Source of the DNA: Poronia punctata
Lineage: Eukaryota > Ascomycota > Sordariomycetes > Xylariales > Xylariaceae
DNA length: 29,888 nt
Direction: 5' to 3'
NCBI GenBank assembly: GCA_022579005.1
Contig: MU401799.1
Location: 1 to 29,888 of the forward strand
The notes under the pieces were generated by a model. That model made no database searches. It saw only the letters and a list, made by a program, of their open reading frames with translations, and was not told the origin of the DNA. Each line of letters begins with the position of its first letter. Within the stretch, counting starts at the first letter, position 1. The position numbers and the translations under genes are program-made. Shown here piece after piece: positions 10,552 through 22,500 of the stretch.

Positions 10552-12974
10552 CTTTTTTATTTTTTTATTTTTAAGTTATAATATAATATTTAGTAAAAAA
10601 ACTTAAACTAAAAACTAAATATAGTTTATAACTACTAAGTAAATAACTAGCAATAATATAAATAAGCTTAATAAATTTAATATTAAAAGTAAGTAATAAA
10701 AATAAAAAAACTAGCTAATAGTTAAGCTAAATTTATAAATAGCTAAAAAAAGAAAAGCTATAATAAATATAAAAAAAAAGCAAAAAACTTAATAACAAAC
10801 TAAAATATTTAAAATAAAAAGTGTTACTTATTAAAGTAGTTAATTAGCTACTAAGCAATAACTTATAAAAAGGTTAAAAGGTTAAAAAATGCTTTTTTTA
10901 CTTTAAACTGCTATTATATAAAAGCTTTTATAATAAAAGTTTTTATTATAATAAGTTTTATAAAAGTTTAAAAAGCTAAAGTAATAATTTTTTAAATTAA
11001 ATTACTAATATAGTAAATTAAAATACATAGTTGCTTTAGCTACTTACTAAGTAAAAAAAAACTTAATATAAAAATAATATAAAAGCTTTTATATATAATT
11101 ATAAGCAGCTAAAGTAAAATATTATTACTATAAAAATTAAAAACTAGATTATAGCTATAAAAAAAGCAATTAATAAAAGCCTAGCTATAAAAATTTAATA
11201 TAAATTATTTAAGCTTTAATATAAGCTAAGTTTAAAATTTAAATAAATTAGCATGCTTATAAAAATATGCTAAACTATAATAACTTTTAAAAAAAGCTAC
11301 TTTTAAAGATTTTTAAAAGTTTATTTAGTAAAAAAACGTTAACTTAAAACTATTTAAGCAAACTTTTTAAAAATACCTATATAAAATAAAATAGTAAAAA
11401 AATAAAAACTTAATTTTTTTTATTAACAAGTACTAATATAAAAGCTTAAAAGCGCTATATTGCTAAAAACCAATAGCTAACTAGCTTTTAATTATTAGTA
11501 TAAGCTTTTAAGAAAATTAAAAAAAGTTTTAATAAAGCAGTATATATTGCTTAACAATATAGTAATAATATATTAAAAAGCTAAAAAATAATAAAGTACT
11601 TAGTACTATGCTAGTAAAACATATTAACTACTATATAAGCAAAAATATGCTAAACGCTTACTAAAGTAAAAAAAGTTAGCAAATAATTTAAAAACGCTTA
11701 AATAGTTTTTAAAAAAATTAATAACTTATTTAAATAAAAAATAAATTAAAATAAAAGTAAATTAATATATATTAGCAATAAGTTTATAAAGTATTATTAT
11801 TATAATAAAAAAGCTATATAGCTAAGTATTATTTAAAAAATAAGTAGTTAGTATTAAATTATTAGTTAAGCAAAGTTAAGCAAAAACTATTAAAATAGTT
11901 TAAAAATAAAATAGAAAACGTTTAAATAGTTTAGTTAAACTTTAAAAATAAAAAAATAAAAGCTAAGCTAAAATAAAATAATATATTTAATTTACTTTAA
12001 TAAAATTTTATAAAGTATTTAGTACTATAAAGCTATTTTAAGCAGCATTTATAGTTTTTTTAAGCAGCAAGCAAAAGCTAAAAAAAGTTATTATAAATAT
12101 AAATATAAAAGCTTAACTTAATATTATATATAAAAGCTTTTTTAAAAAAGCACTTATAATAAATAAATATTTTATTCCTTTTATTAATAAAATTAAATAA
12201 AAAGCTAATAAAGTACTAAGTAGCTTATATAACTAATTTTTAAATAATTAACGCTTAAAAAATTTAAAAAACTTTTAAATAAATATTTTATATAATATAT
12301 AAAAAATAAAAAGCACTAAAGCTTTTAATACTATAATTAAAAATAAGTTAGTTAAGTATATTATTAAATATAGCCTTTATTTAATAATTTTATAATAAAT
12401 ATTAAAAAATAAATTTTAAAAAGTTTATTAAAAACGTAATTAGCAATTAAATAGCATATGTTGCTAACTTAATAAATATAAGTATTAGTTTTTAAAAAAA
12501 TTATTATTTTTTAAAATTAATAATAAACTTAGTACTAAAAATAAAATTAATTTATTTAAATATTTTAAAACGTTTTACTAAGTATATTTTAAACTATTAG
12601 CAAAAAAGTTGCTAATATTAAAAAAAATATAATATATAATAAACTTAGTAAAAAAAGTATAAGTGCTATTTAATTTAATTTACTTTATTATAAAAGCTTA
12701 ATAATAAGTAGTTAAAAAGTAATTTTAAAAAAACTTTAAATAAGCTATATTTAGTACTTAATAGCAAATATAAAAGCTATTATTTTATTTTTACTAAAAA
12801 AAAACCTATAAAGCTTTATATTAATTATAAAAGCTTAAATAAAATAATTATAAAAAATAAGTATTTTTTACTTATTATATTAAAGTAGTAAATAAGCTAA
12901 GGTTAGTAAAGATTTTTTAAAAGCTAAACTTTTAAAATGCTTACTATTATATTTAAATTAAACGTAATAATAAG

Positions 12975-13250
12975 TAAAAAATTGCTTTTTAAATAAAATA
13001 TAAGCATTTTAAGTATATAGTTATACTTTTTAAATTAACTAATACTTTTATAACCTTTTAAGTTTATATATATAAAGCATTAGCTAAGCTAATAAATTAT
13101 ATTTATATAGTTTACTTAAAAAATATTATAGTTTTTTTAAAAAATAAAAAAAATATAAAAAGTATTTTTAATTAATTTATAAGTAATTAGCAAAATAATA
13201 ACTATTTTTAAAGCTATAAAAATATAAGTTTTATAAAACCAAAATAAAAT
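12975..13250 (+). pseudogene. Reverse transcriptase core of A2 (Ty3/gypsy), RIP-degraded
   Basis: From 12975 the frame reads stop (Trp), K-I-A-F, stop at 12990 (Arg), I-K-Y-K-H-F-K-Y-I-V. L-T-N follows at 13035-13043, then I-T-F with a stop at 13059 (Gln), K-A-L-A at 13074-13085, and V-Y-L-x-x-I-x-V-F at 13110-13136. Over the shared 51 codons it has the same length as the A1 frame and stops at the same three columns. This matches the Ty3/gypsy RT from the W-K-T-A-F block through L-T-N-A-P-A-T-F-Q to Y-L-D-D-I-L. The frame continues past 13137 with a plausible K-x-x-F region to about 13250. Order and spacing are those of a Metaviridae-type Pol. No activity is possible. Confidence 0.87.
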
Positions 13251-14962
13251 TTTTAAAGTTTATTATTAAAACTAAAAAATAAAAATAGATTTTTAAAAGG
13301 TTGTTGCTATTTAAAAGTAAAAAGTATTAATTTTAATATATAATATATAAATATTTTTAAAGTTTATAAATTTTATAAAAAGTTTATAACTAAATATATA
13401 AACGTTACTACGTTAAATATAATAATTTTAAAACATTATACTTTACTAAGCTATATTTTTAAATAAACTTTAAAAGTAAATTAAATATTTAAAAATATAA
13501 AAAAAACTTTTATATTAGTAATTACTTTTTACTACTAAAATAACTATTTAAATATTAAAATAAAAATAAATATATTAATAAAAGCAATATTAAAAATATT
13601 ATTATAGCTTTATAAAAAATGTAAAAACTAGTTACTTATTAACTATAAAAGTTTATAAATATAAAACATAAATAGGTAATAAGCTAGTAAAAGCTTTTAA
13701 TAATTATAAAAAGCTATAAGCACAAGTAGTAATACTTTAAAAAAATAAATAAAACTTTTATAGTATAAATAAATATTATAGCTTTAACAAGTCTAATTAA
13801 CTTACTAGCGCAAATCTTTTAAAAAAGCTTATTTATTAAATATATAAGCTAGCATAGTTTAATTTTAATATAAAATACTAATTAAGCATATTAAACTTAG
13901 TAAATAAACTATTAAAAAAGCTAAATTATATAGCTAAAAAGATTTAGTATAAAAATATAATATTAATATTAAAAAAAAGCTTTAACTAGCTAGCAAGCTG
14001 CTATAAAAAGTATAGCAATTATTAATAAAAGTTTTATTTAAAAAAAAAGTAAAGTACTAGCTTATACTATATAGCTTAAAAAGCTTTATTAAACTTATAT
14101 TTATTAGCTTATTTAATAACAAAAATATAAATTATAAACTTATAAGCTTATAAATTATTAAACTTTTACTATATAATTATAAATAATTTTTAAAAGCAAA
14201 AACGTAAAAAGTATTAATATATATAGTTAACTTATATATTATAGACCATATAAATAGTAATAGTAACTTATTTAGTAAAAGCTATTATTAAAAATATAAA
14301 AACTAATTTTTTTTAAAAAAAGCTAAAGCTATTATTAATAATTAATATATTTTATACGTTAAAGCTAAAAAATTAGCTTAAAGCAAAACAGATTTTTAAT
14401 TAATAGCTTTAATATAGTTTTATAAAATAGTTTATAAACTATAAGCTAAAAGCTTTATTTTTATAAAACTTATAAAAATTATACGCTATAAAGCTAAAAT
14501 ATATAAAAAATATTATATTAATAGTAAAAGTATATTATATTTTAAAAAGTAGCTAGTAATTTTAGCTTAAAAAGCTTTTATAAAATAACTAAAATACTAG
14601 TACTATAATAATTTAAAAGCTAAGCATATATAAAAAAAATAGCTAAGTTATTATAGCATAAGTCTTATTAAAAAAGCATAAAGCAAAATCTTTAAAAATA
14701 CGTTACTAGCTATGTGCAATATAAAAAAGCTTAAAAACTAAAGCATAAGCTTTATAAAAAGCTTTAGTTATTACTTTTACTAAAGCAGCCTTTTTAAAAA
14801 ATTAGCTTAAATTTTATTATAAACCTACTTTTATATAAAAAAGCAAATAATAATATTTATATTATAACTTTAATTATTATAAACTAGTTTATAAAAATAG
14901 ATTTATTTATTTTTATATATAAAACGCTTAACGCTGCAAAGCTTATAGTAATTATATACTAT

Positions 14963-15226
14963 AAAGTAAATTGCTAATATAAGTTTTTAAAAATAATTAT
15001 AAGTAATAAAATAAGCTTATTATAAGCAAATTTTAAAAAAAGTTTTATAAAGTATAAAAAGTGCGTTAGTAGCTATTTACTATATAGTACTTTTAAAGTA
15101 AATTGCTAATATAGGTTTTTAAAAAAATTATAAGTAATAAAAATAAACTTATTATAAGCAAATTTTAAAAGAGGTTTTATAAAATATAAAAAGAATATTA
15201 ATAGCTATCTACTATATAGTAGTCTT
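14963..15226 (+). repeat. 132-bp tandem duplication inside A2
   Basis: Two adjacent copies (14963-15094 and 15095-15226) start AAAGTAAATTGCTAATA and end in ACTATATAGTA followed by CTTTT or GTCTT. The matching place in A1 (about 3220-3350) and in A3 has a single copy, so the duplication arose in A2. The two halves differ mainly by C/T and G/A changes, so it arose before the mutation of A2 was finished. Confidence 0.85.
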
Positions 15227-17465
15227 AAACTAATAGCTAAATAAAATAAATATATTAACTTTTTAAAAAAAAATTATATTTTTTATACTAGTAAGCTAAA
15301 TAATTAAGTTAAAATATTAATAAAACTAAGTTTATATATAATAATAGCTAGCATATTATTATAAGCTACTTACTATTTAAAGTATTATATAAATATTATT
15401 TAAAAAGTATTAAGTATATATTAAAGTAGCTTTAATTTAATATTTAAAAAGTAAAAAAAAAGCTATAATAAATAAAAGCAATATACTATATAGTTTATAA
15501 GCATTAAAAGTAAGTAGTTAAGTTAATATAAAAGTATTATAATAAGTATTATATATTAAAAAAGTTTTAAGCAAGTAATATAGTAAAGCTATTAATAATA
15601 TACTTTAAATTTAAGTATAAAACAAAGCTAGCTTTTATATATATTTAAATTAAAGTTTTTAAAAAAGTAAAAACTTAAACATATTAAATTAAGTTACTTA
15701 AAATTTATTTTTAAGTTTATAATTTATTTTTTATATTATTGCTTAAGCTATAAATAAACTAGCTAAAAACTGCTAGCAAAATAGCGCTACTTAAGTTAAA
15801 AAATAAAAATAAAAAATAAGTAATAAAAAATATTATTTAGTATAAAAAAACTAAAGTAAATAAAAATACTTATTAAAATAAAAAAGCTAGCTAGTAAAAT
15901 ATAATATTTAAAAGCTAGCTAAATACTTAGTAAATATAAGCTAGCTATTAAACTAATATAAAAAAAAAGTTAAAAAAGTCTATATTAAGTAAAATAATAA
16001 ATAAAGTAGTTATATTAGCATATAAGCACTAAAAGTTATAAAATATAAACTTAATTAATTAAAAAAAGTAAGCTATTACTAATTAACTAAGCTAAGCTAT
16101 ACTGCTATAAAAAATTAAACTTAAACTTAAAAAAACTAACTTAACTTAAAAGTATAATTAAATAATTAAATATATAAAGTATTATTATTAAATAAAAAGT
16201 TAATAGTTAAAAGCTAAATATAAGCTAAAAAGTTAATATATAAAAAAGTATTAAAACGTTTATAATAAATCATAAATATAATAATATAATAAAAAATATA
16301 AATAATGCTAATAGCTAGTATAAAGTAAATATTATAAATAAAAAAGTTTTAATAGCTATTATTAATACTTAAAATAATATAAAAGCTTTTTTTTAAAGCT
16401 AAATATAGTTAAGCTTTAACTTAGTAGCGTTTATAATAAGTATATATAGCTAAGCAATATATAATTATAAATTGCTTAAAATAGCGTTTTTTATTTTAGT
16501 GCTAAGTATAAAGCATATTAGTTTTTTATTAACTTAAAAAGAAGCTACAAGTTATAATTACTATACTAATGTTAAAAAATGTTAATATAAAAATGAATTA
16601 TTAAATAAGCGCTATATATACTAACTATTTAAACTTAAATAAAAATTGCTATAAAGCAATTAAAAAAAGTAAGCTTATAAAAAAAAGCAGCTTAAAAGTT
16701 TTTTTAATTATAAAAAATTATAGTTTTTCTTATAGTTAACTACTTTTTAAAAAGCTAAGCTAACTTTTTAAAAATGAAAACTAAAGTAGCTAATTTTAAC
16801 TATAAAAAAGTTATTAAATATAATATTTACATTATTAACTTAAACTTTTTTATATGCTAAAAGCTTACTATTAACATGCTAATAAAAAAAGATTATATAT
16901 TAAGTAATAACTTAAGCTATACTTTTAAAAGCTATAAAAATTTAAAAAAGTAATATTAAAGCAAATAATTTAATAAAAACAAAGTAGTAAACATATAGCG
17001 TAGTAAATATAATAGTTTTGCTTATAAGCAATATAGTTAATAAAGCTAAATAAATAAAAGTAATAAATTTAAAAGGTATTATATATTATAAAAATATAGC
17101 TAATATAAGGCTTTTAGCTATAAATAATAAGTAATATATTTTAACTAGGCTTTTTATAAAAAGGGTTTAGTATATAATAATTAAAAAATAACTAAGTTAT
17201 AGCTTTATTAAAAGAATATATGCGCATAAAAGTAAAATATAACACTTTAAAAAGGAGTATAATAGCAGTTAATTAGCAAAAGAATTAAAAAACTAAAAAG
17301 CTAAAAAAAACTAAATAATTAAAATTAAAACTTAAAATTAAAAAAATATATAAAGCTACTTATAGCTAATAAGTTAATAAAAAACAGCTTTTTTTAAAAA
17401 AAGTAAGCAATTTAATTTAAAAAATTAAATATAAACCTAACTAGTAAATATATATATAATTATTA

Positions 17466-17501
17466 AAGTTGCTAAAAACTAGCAACTTAAAAAAAAAGCA
17501 A
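17466..17501 (+). promoter_or_regulatory. Hairpin and polypurine tract of A2
   Basis: A perfect 9-bp stem with a 5-base loop (AAGTTGCTA, AAAAC, TAGCAACTT) occupies 17466-17488. It is followed at once by nine A and GCAA (17489-17501), then the 3' LTR. The position and composition fit the polypurine tract that primes second-strand synthesis. The hairpin is retained in A1 (932-954) and A3 (24954-24976). Confidence 0.6.
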
Positions 17502-17735
17502 TATAATAAAGCACTTACTTATAAAACCTGCTAGCTGCGCTATAAGTATATAAACTATATATAGCTAAACCTTTGCTAACTAATAGCTAAAGCATAGCTA
17601 GTTATATTTTTTAAAATTCTTTTAGCTAGTTTAATTACTTACTTAGCTAACTAAACAAAAGTTATCTAATATATTTTGTTTTTAAAATTGCTAGCAACAT
17701 TACCTTATAACTACCCTATTGCTAAAACCTTTACA
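17502..17735 (+). repeat. Family A LTR (3' LTR of A2), 234 bp
   Basis: It starts TATAATAAAGCAC and ends CCTTTACA, keeping the ancestral CA end unmutated. The length equals that of the 5' LTR exactly. It holds CTGCTAGCTGCGC, slightly less mutated than the other copies. Confidence 0.87.
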
Positions 17736-18230
17736 AATATATTTTAAACTTAAAGCTTAAATTTCTTTTTACTAAATTAGCTTAGTATAGCAAGCTTACT
17801 ATTATTGGTTTTAATTTATTTATTTATTTTACAAAAAAAACAAATAAAAAGTAAATATATAATTAAACTAAATATAGTAGTATTATAAATAGCATAGCTA
17901 TTTATAAAATAACTTAACTTATTTATAAAAAGTTTGCTTAAAGTAAAAAAGCATAGCAAACTATAATTAAGTTAATAATTAAAAAGATTTAAAGAAATAA
18001 CTCTAACTAGGTTCTAATTTAATAGCAATATAAAAAGTCTTAAAAATAGCCTTTATAGTATTAGTTTATTTAAGCTTTGCAGTTTTAAAAAGGTGCAAAT
18101 TAAGTATTAAAGTTTTAAAAAACAGTGCACTTAATTTATACTTAGCTACTATTATAAAAAAAATAAACTATAACTAAAATTTTAATTATATTAATCTAGT
18201 TAACTTACTATACTATTTAGTAAAAAAAAC
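17736..18230. other. Spacer between A2 and repeat C1
   Basis: About 495 AT-rich bases with no second copy in the window. They keep more CA and TG than the repeats (for example TTGGTTTTAATTT and GGTGCAAATTAAG). I see no reading frame worth reporting. One perfect short hairpin lies at 17883-17907. This may be ordinary intergenic DNA or a remnant of an unidentified repeat. Confidence 0.5.
17883..17907. repeat. Short perfect inverted repeat
   Basis: TTATAAATAGC at 17883-17893 pairs with GCTATTTATAA at 17897-17907 across a 3-base loop ATA. No T-run follows and no gene is adjacent, so I do not call it a terminator. Confidence 0.6.
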
Positions 18231-18404
18231 TATAAAGTAATATAGTAAATTTTATAAATTAATAAAAAAAAGTATTTAGTGAAAATAAAATTAATTACTT
18301 TATAATATAATTAATTAATTTAATATGCTAGTACTTTATTTAATTTATAAATACTTAATTTATATATATATAAACCTATTTTAAGTCCTTTATAATATGT
18401 TATA
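18231..18404. repeat. Repeat C, copy C1 (LTR-like)
   Basis: These 174 bases recur in the same orientation at 19373-19568. They start TATAAAGTAAT and end ATATGTTATA; read on the minus strand the ends become TGTAACATA...ACTTTACA after reversing CA-to-TA changes. Those are the same terminal heptamers as the family A LTRs (TGTAACA...CTTTACA), though the interiors differ. It directly abuts family A internal sequence (A5), so it may be the 3' LTR of a sister family or a solo LTR. No target duplication is visible. Confidence 0.5.
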
Positions 18405-19100
18405 ACAATACTGCCTTTAAAAGTTTTACGCTTTTTTATATATTTATATATTTATAATGCTAAACTAAGCTAGTTATTTTAAAATTATAACATTTTTAAT
18501 TTTAAGTTTAATACTGCTAAGCTTGTTAATAGCGTTTTAAAACCCGTTTTTATACTTAGTAAAAAACTTTATTAATACTATACTTTTAATATATAGTTTA
18601 ATATTTATATTTACTACTTTTACTATTTTAATAATATGAATTATATTATTTATAAAAAAAACTAGTATACTTATTATACTATATATTTGCTACTTTATTA
18701 TTTATTAATTTTTTAAAAAATTAACTTGCTTTTAAAAAAGATTTATTTTAATTAGTATAGCTTAAAAAATTATATAGTTTGCTTTTTATTTTAATATTAT
18801 AGTTAAAAATAATTAAAAAAAACCATTAAGCTAACATAGCTATTAATAAAAATGCTATACTATTATAAATACTATTACTATTATAAGCTAGTATTTTTTT
18901 AATTTAATTAAAGTATGCTTAGCCTTTTAGCGTACTATTGCTTTTTTAAAAAAGGTAATTATTTTAATAAGTAAAAAAAAGTTGCTATATTATAAGTTAT
19001 TAAAAATTAATTTATATTTACTACTTATTAGTTCTTAGTATTTTATTTTTAAATTTTTATACTTTTTATTATTTATTTACTAGCTTAATTATTAACTTTT
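18405..19100 (-). mobile_element. Family A fragment A5 (3' internal part)
   Basis: It aligns to A1 from about 1165 to 1835 in the same orientation, so it comes from the 3' third of the element, sense minus. It lacks the family A 3' untranslated region, polypurine tract and LTR; at that breakpoint repeat C1 begins instead. Its other end is cut by the plus-sense fragment A6. No coding frame survives. Confidence 0.7.
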
Positions 19101-19363
19101 TATAATAGGGCACTTAGCTAAAAACCTTACTTGCTAAGCTATTTATATATAAATTATAGGTTAGCTAAAGCTATGCTAACTAATAAGTAAAGCTTTACTA
19201 GTTATACCTTTTTTAATTCTTTTAATTAGTTAACTAAATAAACGTTATTTAATATACTTAGTTTTTAAAGTTGCTAGCAAAATTACTTTATAACTAATTT
19301 ATTGCTTAAAGCTTTATAATTTTGTATTTTTATATTTTTAAGTTATAATATAATATTTATAAT
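19101..19363 (+). mobile_element. Family A fragment A6 (5' LTR and first leader bases)
   Basis: Bases 19101-19318 are a family A LTR in plus sense (218 bases, small deletions), starting TATAATAGGGCAC and ending GCTTTATA. The following 45 bases match the leader just inside the 5' LTR of A2 (TAAGTTATAATATAATATTTA), so this is a truncated 5' end rather than a solo LTR. It lies opposite in orientation to A5. Confidence 0.7.
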
Positions 19364-19372
19364 AAAAAGAAT

Positions 19373-19568
19373 TATAAAGTAGTATAATAAATTTTCTAAA
19401 TTAATAATAATAATAAAAAAGTTTTTAGTAAAGCTTAAATTAGTTACTTTATAATATATATAATTAATTTAATGTATTAGTACTTCATTTAATTTATAAA
19501 TATTTAATTTATAAATATTTAATTTATATATATATAAACCTATTTTAAGTTTTTTATAATATGTTATA
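19373..19568. repeat. Repeat C, copy C2 (LTR-like)
   Basis: It matches C1 over its length but is 22 bases longer. Part of the excess is a 15-bp tandem duplication (AATTTATAAATATTT at 19491-19505 and 19506-19520). It lies between the A6 fragment and the 3' side of B2. It could be the 3' LTR of B2, a solo LTR, or unrelated to B; no purine-rich tract next to it decides. Confidence 0.5.
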
Positions 19569-22500
19569 GTAAGTACTAGATATATAAAAGCTAGCATTAA
19601 CTTTAATGTTAATAAATATATTAAATATATATTATTTAGCGCAAAAGTGTTACTTTTTTGCTTTTTATATTTTTTGTTTTTTTATAAAGTTAACTAAAAC
19701 AAATTCTTTTTAACTAGTTTACTTTTTTTTTTAACTTAATATTTTTTTTAACTTTTTTATATTTTAAGGTTATTATTTAAAAGGCTACTAATTACATTTA
19801 TAATTATATTTCTTTTATTTAACTAAGTTTTAAAATTTAGTTTTAAATTTGTTTAAATAGTAATAAAAATAGTTTTAATTTTATAAGACTTACTAGTTTA
19901 ATTTAAGTTTAGTTAGTTGTTTTAAACCGGGCTAGGTATTAAAATAATTAATAAAATAATTTTTTTATTTAAAAAATAAATAAGCTATAAATATAACTAA
20001 ATAAATTTTAAAAGTTTTTATAAAACATAATCTTATAAGCTAGCTTTTTAACTTTTTTAAACTTTTTAAAAACTAGTATACTATTAAAAGTACTTTTAAA
20101 AAAGTTATTTAAGTAAATAATATTTATAATAAAGCTAAAAATATAATATATTTTTTATTAAACTTAGTTAGTTTATTCTTTTAATTACAATATTATTTAA
20201 TAAAAGTAGTAATAAAATTTATAGCAAGTTTAGTATTTTATTAAAAATAAATTTAAAAACTGCTTAATTTATTAAAGATCTAAGCTATTATAATAATAGT
20301 TTTAATAATATAATTATATTATTAAATTTAAAAAGTTAAAATTTAAATAATAATTTATAAAAAAGATTAATTATTTTATAATAACTGCTATTTTATTTTT
20401 ATTATAGTATTAGTAGCAAGTTATTTTATTTTATTTTTTAAATATTTAAAGTAAAAATATTATATTATTATTTTAGCTATTTAGTTTTTTACCTTTAAAA
20501 GTTTATTAGTTTTTAAATAATATGCTATTAATATTAAGAGTATTATACTAAACCCTTTTTATAGTTTTTTAAAAAAGGCTAAAGTAAATTTTTAATTTTA
20601 TTTTTAAATAAGGCTTAATAAAACACTTTAGTTAGTTAAAAAAAACTATTTAAGTAAACATAGCTATTTAATTTTTTACTATATACTTTATATTATTAAG
20701 TATTAATAATAATTGCTTAAATATAATATATATAATAATTATTAAAGCATTAAAGTACTTATAACCTTTAACATTTTAAAATAAATTAGTTATTTTACTT
20801 TTTAAAAGCTTTATAATAAGGTTTATAGTAATAGTTTTTATAAAATATAAATTTGCTAGTTTTTTTACTTTATAAAATTTATATAGTTTTTTTATAAAGT
20901 TATATAAACTTTATAAGGATTATAATAGTTAATATATTTTTTAATTAGCTTTATTTTAAATTAAATTATATATTACTTAAAGCTTTATAATATTTTTTAG
21001 TTTTTTAAAGTAATACTTATTATTATATATTATAGCTATAAATTTTATTACTATAAATTTTAATATATATAGCTTTTTATTTTTTTAAGTTTATAATATA
21101 AATTTAATTATTAATAACTTTAAATAAACTCCTAAGCTTTAAAATGTTTATATTATTTTTATTATTGTTTTAAATATTTTATAATATTTAGTAATATTTT
21201 AAGTTTTTTAAGTTTTTTTATAGCTTTTTTAAAACTTTTTTTTATTTTAAAATTTATAATTATTATTATTTTAGTAATTAACTTTATTTAATTAAATATA
21301 ACCTTTTTATTTAATAAAATTATTTTTTAATTTTTATTTCTTTTATATAGTAATAAGTTTATAAACCATATTATTTAAAGTAAATTTATATATTAACCAG
21401 CTTTTTATTTACTTTATTTATTAATATACTATTAAAGCTATATTGATTAAATATATTGTTAGTAGTAAAGTAATTTAATAATACTTTTATAAAATTATTT
21501 AAAGCTTTAATTATTATTTCTAAGCGCTTATAAGCTTATATTATATATACTACTTTTATTTTAACTAGTTTTTATTTTAATTTTAAATAAAAAAATAGTT
21601 AATTTAAAAATATTATCAAGTTTATTTATATATTTAAAATAGTAAATTTAAGTTATTACTTATAACTTTTTTTATATAAAATAATATAACTTTAAAGTTT
21701 TTTTAATAAAGCGTTTATTTATATAAATAATATTTAAGCTAGGTTATAGTGTTTAAATAAAATATATTTATAAACAAAGTTTTATATAGTTTAAAAAGGT
21801 TTAAGCTTAGCTTTAGTTAGTTTAATATAATTTAACTTTATATAAGCTTAATGTTTTTTTAAGTTATTATTTAGTACTTTTTTTATATTTTTTATTAAGC
21901 AAAGCAGGTTTTTTTTATAAAAGCCTTATATATTAAGTATAGTATAATAATAGCATTTAAAAAACTTACTACTATAAAAGTATTGCTTTAAAGCTTTTAA
22001 TTTATTTAAAAATACAAAGTTTTTAAAAGTAGCAAAGCAGTACTTTATAATTAATATTGGTAAAAAGTTAATATAAAAGCTTAGTAGTTTTAATAATGCA
22101 TATTTTAAAAATAATTTTTTTAATAATATTAAAATTTATTTTTATTAAAATAAATTAAATACGTTTTATAAATATTTTAAATAACTAGCTTTATTATTTA
22201 AAGATATATCTATATTATAAATAAAAGCTTTATAAAATAACTTATATAGTTTTAAAATTTTATAAATATAATAATTAATTATTTTAAGCTTTATAAGCAC
22301 ACTAATATAAATTAGTTTTTAGAATTTAAATAAACTTTAAACTAAAAAGATTTATAATAACATTTATTATTATAATATATTGCTTGCTTTAAACTAATTT
22401 AATTATTTTTAATTGAAAAAGTAAGTAATAGTTATTTAAAACAATTATTTTATTAAAACTTTAAAAGTTTATTATAAGCTTAGTTTATATACTTCTTTTT

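Larger units (their letters stand above)
10318..17735 (+). mobile_element. Family A copy A2, full-length Ty3/gypsy LTR retrotransposon, RIP-inactivated
   Basis: A2 is 7418 bases with two 234-bp LTRs in direct orientation (10318-10551 and 17502-17735) and is the only complete copy in the window. It is an inverted, collinear relative of A1. Sense is plus: an RT frame lies at 12975-13250, the strand is A-rich and a polypurine tract precedes the 3' LTR. The order in sense is leader and presumed gag (10552 to about 12300), protease and RT, RNase H (a frame near 13560-13640 is suggestive only), presumed integrase, and a 3' untranslated region. A primer binding site could not be recognised after the 5' LTR. 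It carries a 132-bp tandem duplication absent from A1. The 5-base flanks (CTTTT and AATAT) do not match as a target duplication. Confidence 0.88.

Noticed and set aside
10552..10640. Primer binding site after the 5' LTR of A2
   Set aside because: The sequence after the LTR is a T-rich run with no recognisable tRNA complement; mutation or a self-priming mechanism would both hide it.
14230..14760. Integrase domain of A2
   Set aside because: Its position is right for integrase, but I could not align the zinc-binding His/Cys series or the D,D-35-E residues in any frame, so it is mentioned only as presumed.
17883..17907. Transcription terminator
   Set aside because: The hairpin is perfect, but there is no gene next to it and fungal genes do not use such terminators.
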